From assembly GCF_025567405.1 (NCBI RefSeq), contig NZ_JAOQKJ010000004.1, positions 186,001-250,000 of the forward strand: 64,000 nucleotides of DNA, given 5' to 3'. Positions 59,020 through 64,000 of the stretch are shown piece after piece (positions within the stretch are counted from its first letter, which is position 1; every line of letters begins with the position of its first letter). The notes beneath the pieces are model-generated. The model worked only from the letters and a program-made list of their open reading frames with translations. It was not told the DNA's origin and ran no database searches. The position numbers and the translations under genes are program-made. This stretch comes from Suilimivivens aceti. GTDB lineage: Bacteria; Bacillota; Clostridia; Lachnospirales; Lachnospiraceae.

Positions 59020-61269
59020 TTATTTATTCTTTTTAGCGAAGCACTTTCTCAGCACTAACCACAGGGAACCTGCGATGCATACAGAAGAATAAGCACCACA
59101 GAGGATACCTACCATCAGCGGCAATGCAAATTCCTTCACGCTTGTCACGCCAAAGATATAGAGCATGGCAACCATGATAAAGGTGGTCAGGGAAGTAAAG
59201 ATACTTCTTGACAGAGTCTGTGTGATACTGGTATCTACAATAGGCTCAAGACCATCCTTCTGGCTCATGCTTCTCATATTCTCACGGACACGGTCGAAGA
59301 TAACGATGGTCGCATTGATGGAATAACCTACGATCGTCAGCATGCAGGCAATAAATGTAGTACCTACAGATACCTTTGCTACTGCATAGAAGGTCAGCAC
59401 AACCAGCACATCATGGAGCAGACAGAGTACGGAGCTTGCACCAAAACGTACATCCTTGAAACGGAGCCATACATAGATCAGCATAAATACCGCTGCTACC
59501 AGCACAGCTACGATGGATTCCTGCTTCATTTCATTACTGATGGTGGAGCTGATGGTTTCCGCTGTGATCTTCTCTCCGTCAACCTCAAAATTATCTGTCA
59601 TGGCATCCTTAAAGGACTCACGCTCTTCCTGTGTCAGGGATCTTGTCTTGAAAATAACCTCATTGGTTCCGTCGATCTTCTGTGTCTGTACATTACCGTC
59701 ACCGGTAATATCCTCGATCAGTGGAACTACCCTGGAATCAATATCTGCAAGGCTCATATCCTCATTGAAGGTAACACTTGTAGAAGTACCGCCAACGAAC
59801 TCAAGGCTGTAATTCAGAGGGTTTCCTGTCTGTGCCTTATTCACGCCCATAAAGACGAAGCCTGCAATGATCACGGCAAGGGAAGCGGTAAAGAAAACTG
59901 CCTTCTTCTTTGTGAACTGAACTGCCTTTCTCTCTCTTGCTACGCCATACAGCTTCGGATTTGTAAGCCCAAGGGCAAAGAATGCTTTCATGATCAGCTT
60001 AGTCACTACCATAGCTGTAAACATGGATAATACAATACCAAGTGCCAGTGTATAGGCGAATCCCTTAACAGTACCGGAACCCATCACTGCCAGCACTGCT
60101 GCAGCGATCAGGGTGGTGATATTTCCATCGATGATAGCAGACTGAGCTTTCTTGAAGCCAATATCGATCGCTGTCTTTACCGTTCTGCCCTCTGCCAACT
60201 CCTCGCGGATCCTGGCAAAGATAATAACGTTGGCGTCTACTGCCATACCTACCGAAAGAATAATACCTGCGATACCGGGCAGGGTTAATGTAATATCAAA
60301 ACCATTCAGAAGAATGATGATCAGCTCTACATAAAGCGTCAGTGCAAGACTGGCTGCCACACCGGAAATGTAATAAACCGCGATCATGAATACAACAATG
60401 ATAGCAAAACCGATCAGACCTGCCTTGATGCTGGTAGCGATTGCTTCTCCACCAAGCTGTGCACCTACCACCTTGGAATGAAGCTCCTCCAGCTCAACCT
60501 TCAGACCACCGATACGGATAGTGGACGCAAGCTGCTCTGCGCTTTCATAATCAAAGTTACCACTGATCTGCGCCTTACCATCTGTCAGGGCTGCCTGTAC
60601 CCTTGGAGCACTGATGATCTGTCCATCATAATAGATACCAAGCGTTTCGCCCTTCTTGTATGCTCTTGTAGTTGCATCTGCAAACTTTTTGGTTCCCTCT
60701 GTTGTCATGGTAAGATCAACAACAACCTCAGAATTGTTCATATTGTCTGTAGCAGTCGCTGCCTGGGCATCCTTGACATCCGTACCGGAAAGAGGTGCAC
60801 TGCCCTCTGCCACGATCGTATCAATATCCTTGGTCAGCATATAAACCACATTGCCGCTTGCATCCATGGTTGCCTGATAGTTGGCATTGCCATCCTCATC
60901 TGTTTCGTAGATGAAATACAGGGAACCGGGTTTGCCAAGCTCTGCCAGAATGGCATTGGCATCTGTTACACCGGGGATCTCGATATTGATCCTGTCATCC
61001 CCCTCCTGATACACAACAGCTTCTGTACTGTAATTCTCTACACGCTTCTGCAGCTTGTAGATCGTATCTGCCATATCCTCGCTGCTCGGCTTTTCTTCGC
61101 CTACTGCCTGATAGGTGATGCTCACACCGCCTGCCAGATCAAGACCAAGCTTAATGTCTGATGCAGAACCGGATCTGTCTGTTCCGATCCCTTCTGTTGC
61201 TGTGTATCCGAGACCGCCAAGAAGCAGCACCAGAACGATCAGCACAATGATTGCTCTACTCTTTTTCAT
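59020..61269 (-). CDS. secDF: Fused protein translocase SecDF
   Basis: Proton-driven accessory translocase that improves Sec export; SecD and SecF are one 749-aa chain as in many Firmicutes. Marks: N-terminal helix, the P1 domain (GLDLAGGVSITYQ near residue 40; RVENYSTEAVVYQEG), SecD helices with GMAVDANVIIFARIREEL, then the SecF half with GTSTSVTFNED and SINATIVIFDRVREN. Twelve helices fit. I start at 61269, with GGAG nine bases upstream; it begins next to the scfB stop, so it is probably read with the SCIFF genes. Confidence 0.95.
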   Translation of the reverse strand: MKKSRAIIVLIVLVLLLGGLGYTATEGIGTDRSGSASDIKLGLDLAGGVSITYQAVGEEKPSSEDMADTIYKLQKRVENYSTEAVVYQEGDDRINIEIPGVTDANAILAELGKPGSLYFIYETDEDGNANYQATMDASGNVVYMLTKDIDTIVAEGSAPLSGTDVKDAQAATATDNMNNSEVVVDLTMTTEGTKKFADATTRAYKKGETLGIYYDGQIISAPRVQAALTDGKAQISGNFDYESAEQLASTIRIGGLKVELEELHSKVVGAQLGGEAIATSIKAGLIGFAIIVVFMIAVYYISGVAASLALTLYVELIIILLNGFDITLTLPGIAGIILSVGMAVDANVIIFARIREELAEGRTVKTAIDIGFKKAQSAIIDGNITTLIAAAVLAVMGSGTVKGFAYTLALGIVLSMFTAMVVTKLIMKAFFALGLTNPKLYGVARERKAVQFTKKKAVFFTASLAVIIAGFVFMGVNKAQTGNPLNYSLEFVGGTSTSVTFNEDMSLADIDSRVVPLIEDITGDGNVQTQKIDGTNEVIFKTRSLTQEERESFKDAMTDNFEVDGEKITAETISSTISNEMKQESIVAVLVAAVFMLIYVWLRFKDVRFGASSVLCLLHDVLVVLTFYAVAKVSVGTTFIACMLTIVGYSINATIVIFDRVRENMRSMSQKDGLEPIVDTSITQTLSRSIFTSLTTFIMVAMLYIFGVTSVKEFALPLMVGILCGAYSSVCIAGSLWLVLRKCFAKKNK

Positions 61270-61271
61270 TT

Positions 61272-62663
61272 TTATTCTCCTTCTTCTTCGGCCAGCGCCG
61301 CTTTTATCATGATCGCACACTCTATGCGCTTTCTCTGCAATTCACATCCGATATCATAGGCATCGTTGATGCTTCCATGGAAATTGTAGGAGTTTGCGGC
61401 ACAGCCGCCGCTGCAGTAGAACTTGGCAAAGCATTTCCTGCATTTGTCCTTCGCATAAACATTGCATGTCTTAAACTCGTCACGGATGTCGGTTCTTGTA
61501 ATACCCTCATCCACATTTCCCATTAGGAACTCCTCATGACCCACAAACTGATGACAGGGATAAAAATCACCCCAGGGTGTCACAGCCAGATACTCGGTGC
61601 CTGACCCACAGCCTGACAGCCTCTTGGCCACGCAGGGACCACCCTTCAGATCTATCATGAAATGGAAGAAATTCACACCTCTTCCTTCCTTCTTTCTCTT
61701 CAGAAGTTCTCTGGCCAGTTCATCGTACTCTTCGAGAATAGCCGGAATATCCTCTTCCGTGATGGCATAGCTTTCCTCCGGTGCTGCCACAACAGGCTCC
61801 ACGGAGATCTGTTCAAAGCCAAGATCTGCCAAATGCTTCACATCCTCTGCAAAATCCAGATTATTATGGGTAAAGGTTCCTCTGACATAATAGTTCATCT
61901 GGTTTCTGCTCTCTGCCAGCTTCTTAAACTTGGGAACAATAGTATCATAGCTTCCCTGTCCGCCTCTGTGAGGACGCATCAGATCATTGATCTCCTTACG
62001 TCCGTCGATACTGAGTACCACATTGGACATCTCCTGATTCAGGAAATCCATGATCTCATCATTTAACAGGATACCGTTGGTCGTCAGGGTAAAGCGGAAC
62101 TTCTTGTTATTCGGTTTCTCAAGGCTCCTGCCATAAGCTACCAGATCCTTCACGACCTGCCAGTTCATCAGTGGCTCCCCGCCAAAAAAGTCCACCTCCA
62201 GGTTGACACGGTTTCCAGAATTTGCCACCAGAAAATCCAGTGCCTTCTTACCGACCTCATAGCTCATCAATGCTCTTCTTCCATGATACTCCCCTTCCTC
62301 TGCAAAGCAATATCTGCAGGCAAGGTTACAGTCATGGGCAATATGGAGACAGAGTGCCTTGACAACAGTCTGTCTGCCCTTAAAGTCAGTAATATATTTT
62401 TCGTAAATATCCTCTGTATAGAGTAATCCCGCATCCTTCAGTTCAAGAACCTCTAAAAGAGCTTCCCTGATATCAGCCTCTTCATATTGATCCTTCAGGG
62501 CAGAAAGGACTGTTTCTTCCAGTTCTTTTCCCTCTCTGGACGTACAAAGAGCCTCTTCTACAGCCGGGATCACATCATAGACTACGTCATCTACCACGTG
62601 GACAGATCCGCTGTTCACATCCAGTACGATGTTGTAGCCATTGTTTTTGTATTGATGTATCAC
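61272..62663 (-). CDS. scfB: SCIFF maturase, radical SAM/SPASM thioether-forming enzyme
   Basis: Installs thioether cross-links in the six-cysteine SCIFF peptide. The 463-aa protein has an N-terminal RRE-like recognition domain (about 1-90), the radical SAM cluster CxxxCxxC at Cys112, Cys116 and Cys119 (DCNLACRYCF), and a Cys-rich SPASM end (GPCVAKRLSGCGSG, CHQF, CNVYAKDKCRKCFAKFYCSG) that binds two extra Fe-S clusters. The family name 'thioether cross-link-forming SCIFF peptide maturase' fits by sequence and by the peptide gene 131 bp upstream. It precedes secDF. Confidence 0.95.
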   Translation of the reverse strand: MIHQYKNNGYNIVLDVNSGSVHVVDDVVYDVIPAVEEALCTSREGKELEETVLSALKDQYEEADIREALLEVLELKDAGLLYTEDIYEKYITDFKGRQTVVKALCLHIAHDCNLACRYCFAEEGEYHGRRALMSYEVGKKALDFLVANSGNRVNLEVDFFGGEPLMNWQVVKDLVAYGRSLEKPNNKKFRFTLTTNGILLNDEIMDFLNQEMSNVVLSIDGRKEINDLMRPHRGGQGSYDTIVPKFKKLAESRNQMNYYVRGTFTHNNLDFAEDVKHLADLGFEQISVEPVVAAPEESYAITEEDIPAILEEYDELARELLKRKKEGRGVNFFHFMIDLKGGPCVAKRLSGCGSGTEYLAVTPWGDFYPCHQFVGHEEFLMGNVDEGITRTDIRDEFKTCNVYAKDKCRKCFAKFYCSGGCAANSYNFHGSINDAYDIGCELQRKRIECAIMIKAALAEEEGE

Positions 62664-62714
62664 GTTTCTGTTTCCTTTCCTGTGCGATATTGTGTAAGCT
62701 TGGAAACGTAGAAT

Positions 62715-62739
62715 AAGCAGCGATGATCCACCGCTGCTT
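62715..62739 (-). terminator. Hairpin between scfA and scfB
   Basis: Perfect 8-base arms AAGCAGCG/CGCTGCTT around ATGATCCAC, followed on the minus strand by ATTCTACG. Standing between the peptide and the maturase gene, it would give partial termination and favour peptide mRNA over enzyme mRNA. Confidence 0.6.
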
Positions 62740-62794
62740 ACATACCTTATCTACTTGTTGATAAATACCGCACCTTCACTCCGCTTTTCAGAGA

Positions 62795-62938
62795 TTATTT
62801 TGCATGCTCGCAGCTCTGGTTTCCTACAGTACAGCTTGTTTTGCAAGCTGACTGACAGGATGTCTGGCACTCGCCGCAGCCGCCCTTCTTCATGGATTCC
62901 TTTAAGTCTCTCGTTGTTAATGTCTTAATACGCTTCAT
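62795..62938 (-). CDS. scfA: SCIFF ranthipeptide precursor
   Basis: Forty-seven-residue precursor with six cysteines at 21, 24, 28, 32, 36 and 43, the six-Cys-in-forty-five pattern that names the family. The N-terminal MKRIKTLTTRDLKESMKKGG is the conserved leader, and threonines or glutamines between cysteines are the likely cross-link partners. AAGGAG lies upstream of the ATG. This gene was too short for routine prediction in this window and is deduced directly from the sequence. Its product's final function is not known in any species. Confidence 0.95.
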   Translation of the reverse strand: MKRIKTLTTRDLKESMKKGGCGECQTSCQSACKTSCTVGNQSCEHAK

Positions 62939-63004
62939 AATCTTATCTCCTTAAAAGCAAATTTCTCTTTCCAAACCGGTATCAATATACCGACATTATT
63001 TGAT

Positions 63005-63034
63005 ATTATAGCATAGGTCATTCCTTGCTGACAA
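63005..63034 (-). promoter_or_regulatory. scfA promoter, TTGTCA-18-TATAAT
   Basis: Minus-strand TTGTCA (63029-63034) and TATAAT (63005-63010) are 18 bases apart, about 65 bp upstream of the scfA start; the -35 lies inside the end of the CBS-protein gene. A small hairpin CGGTAT/ATACCG (62977-62992) near the transcript's 5' end may stabilise the mRNA. Confidence 0.55.
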
Positions 63035-64000
63035 GAGGAATCTCTTCCGCCTTTTCCTTTTTCTCGTCAGGCAGTGTCATCAGCACATTGACGATCCTGT
63101 TCTGCCTGATGTCTCCTGTCTTCAGGATGATCCCGTCCGGCAGTGTGATCGTCTCCCCGATCTCAGGCAATCTGTCAAGACTCTCGATCAGCAGGCCACC
63201 AATGGAATCATAGTCCTCTGAATGCAGCTCTGTACCAAGCTCATCATTGATATCATCCAGCTTCATGCTGCCTTCTACCAAATAGGTTCTTTCTCCCTTT
63301 TTCTGGATCTGCTCTTCTTCATCCTCATCATATTCATCCCGGATCTCCCCGACGATCTCTTCCAAAAGATCCTCCAGAGTGATCATGCCGACAGTTGCAC
63401 CGTACTCATCCAGCACAAAAGCCACATTGATCCGCTTTTCCCGCATTTCCAGCATCAGATCAGCTGTCTTTTTGAATTCATATGTATAATAGGCTTCCCT
63501 GATGATATCCTTAATATGGAAATTGCTTCTCTCTTCCACCAGGATAAAGTCCTTGATATTGATCAGACCAATGATATTGTCCTTATCCCCACTGTAAACG
63601 GGAATTCTCGTATACATACATTCCCGGAACAGTGCCATCACCTCTTCATAGCCTGCGTCCTCGCTGATGCTTGCCATATCGATCCTTGGGATCATGATAT
63701 CCTTGGCTACCGTATCTGAAAAATCAAATACATTATAGATCAGCTCTCTTTCCTCTGATTCGATCACACCGTCCTCATGACTGACTTCCACATAGGTACG
63801 CAGTTCCTTCTCCGTCATAGCGGTATGTAGATCCTTATCCATATGGAACAGCTTTTTCATTCCCTCTGTAATGGCATCCACCACGAAGATCACCGGTGTC
63901 ATTACCTTCATCAGTCCCGATATGACCGGTGCATAAAAAAGAGTCAGGCTCTCTGAATAAGCCGCAGCTGCATTTTTAGGCATGATTTCACCTAGGAACA
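63018..64000 (-). CDS. CNNM/CBS-domain hemolysin-family protein (CorC/TlyC type), 5' end outside window
   Basis: Partial gene; the frame continues past the window edge (FLGEI precedes MPKNAAAAY), so the true start is upstream. The visible 327 residues hold the end of the CNNM membrane domain (VISGLMKVMTPVIFVVD), a CBS pair (about residues 95-215, with DIMIPRIDMASI and GLINIKDFILVE) and the CorC_HlyC transporter-associated domain (VEGSMKLDDINDELG). Proteins of this type are thought to be Mg2+/Co2+ transporters or membrane-bound regulators; no real evidence for haemolysis. It ends 79 bp before scfA. Confidence 0.88.
   Translation of the reverse strand, partial: FLGEIMPKNAAAAYSESLTLFYAPVISGLMKVMTPVIFVVDAITEGMKKLFHMDKDLHTAMTEKELRTYVEVSHEDGVIESEERELIYNVFDFSDTVAKDIMIPRIDMASISEDAGYEEVMALFRECMYTRIPVYSGDKDNIIGLINIKDFILVEERSNFHIKDIIREAYYTYEFKKTADLMLEMREKRINVAFVLDEYGATVGMITLEDLLEEIVGEIRDEYDEDEEEQIQKKGERTYLVEGSMKLDDINDELGTELHSEDYDSIGGLLIESLDRLPEIGETITLPDGIILKTGDIRQNRIVNVLMTLPDEKKEKAEEIPLVSKE

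Noticed and set aside
1..64000. tRNA, rRNA, CRISPR arrays, riboswitches
   Set aside because: I looked for conserved T-loop sequence, regular repeat-spacer patterns and known riboswitch cores by eye and found none; a covariance-model scan would be needed to exclude a degenerate case.

Overview
The window is a stretch of a low-to-mid GC, spore-forming Clostridia chromosome, most likely from Lachnospiraceae. The evidence is the sporulation set spoIIGA-sigE-sigG with a YlmC/YmxH-type protein, two class B penicillin-binding proteins in the division cluster (one SpoVD-like), the SCIFF peptide with its radical SAM maturase, a fused SecDF, and a MurE with the DNPR motif of meso-diaminopimelate-adding enzymes. 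The genus cannot be fixed from sequence alone. Nearly all genes read on the minus strand. I see no rRNA, tRNA or CRISPR array.

Region 1 (0-8.4 kb) holds aroK, aroE, a YqeG-type HAD phosphatase, an unrecognised small protein, a complete five-gene peptide ABC transporter (dppA-B-C-D-F order), nrdR and a YlmC-like gene. Region 2 (8.4-24.5 kb) is the sporulation and cell-division block. Read leftwards it runs mraZ, rsmH, ftsL, a 743-aa PBP, a SpoVD-like PBP, murD, ftsW, murA, ftsQ, ftsZ, an M18 aminopeptidase, spoIIGA and sigE. It starts at a promoter followed by five 10-bp MraZ boxes. mraY, murG and ftsA are absent from this cluster, and murE lies 30 kb away. sigG points the other way and overlaps sigE tail to tail. 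ychF follows at 24.7-25.8 kb.

Region 3 (25.8-42.3 kb) is accessory. It opens with a decayed integrative element: an integrase with an internal deletion, an excisionase, a small basic ORF, a tiny holin-like type I toxin gene with strong RNA structure, and a transposase fragment. An AAA/DUF4143 ATPase of different base composition and assorted gene remnants come next. A metabolic locus then follows: VOC protein, serine hydrolase, EamA exporter, a second peptide-type ABC transporter with a fused double ATPase, a broken iron alcohol dehydrogenase, a GabT-like aminotransferase, and a divergent PucR-family regulator whose promoter carries a clear palindrome. An aldo/keto reductase scrap and cutC close it.

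Region 4 (42.3-64 kb) returns to core genes: a flavodoxin/DUF3793 pair behind twin palindromic operators, then the operon priA-def-fmt-yugP-rsmB-rlmN-stp-prkC-rsgA preceded by murE, linking translation maturation and Ser/Thr kinase signalling. A 1-phosphofructokinase-type kinase, recJ, secDF, the SCIFF pair scfA-scfB and a truncated CBS-domain protein complete the window. A short, unannotated transcript with its own promoter, C-rich segment and terminator lies between the pfkB-type gene and murE and is a small-RNA candidate.
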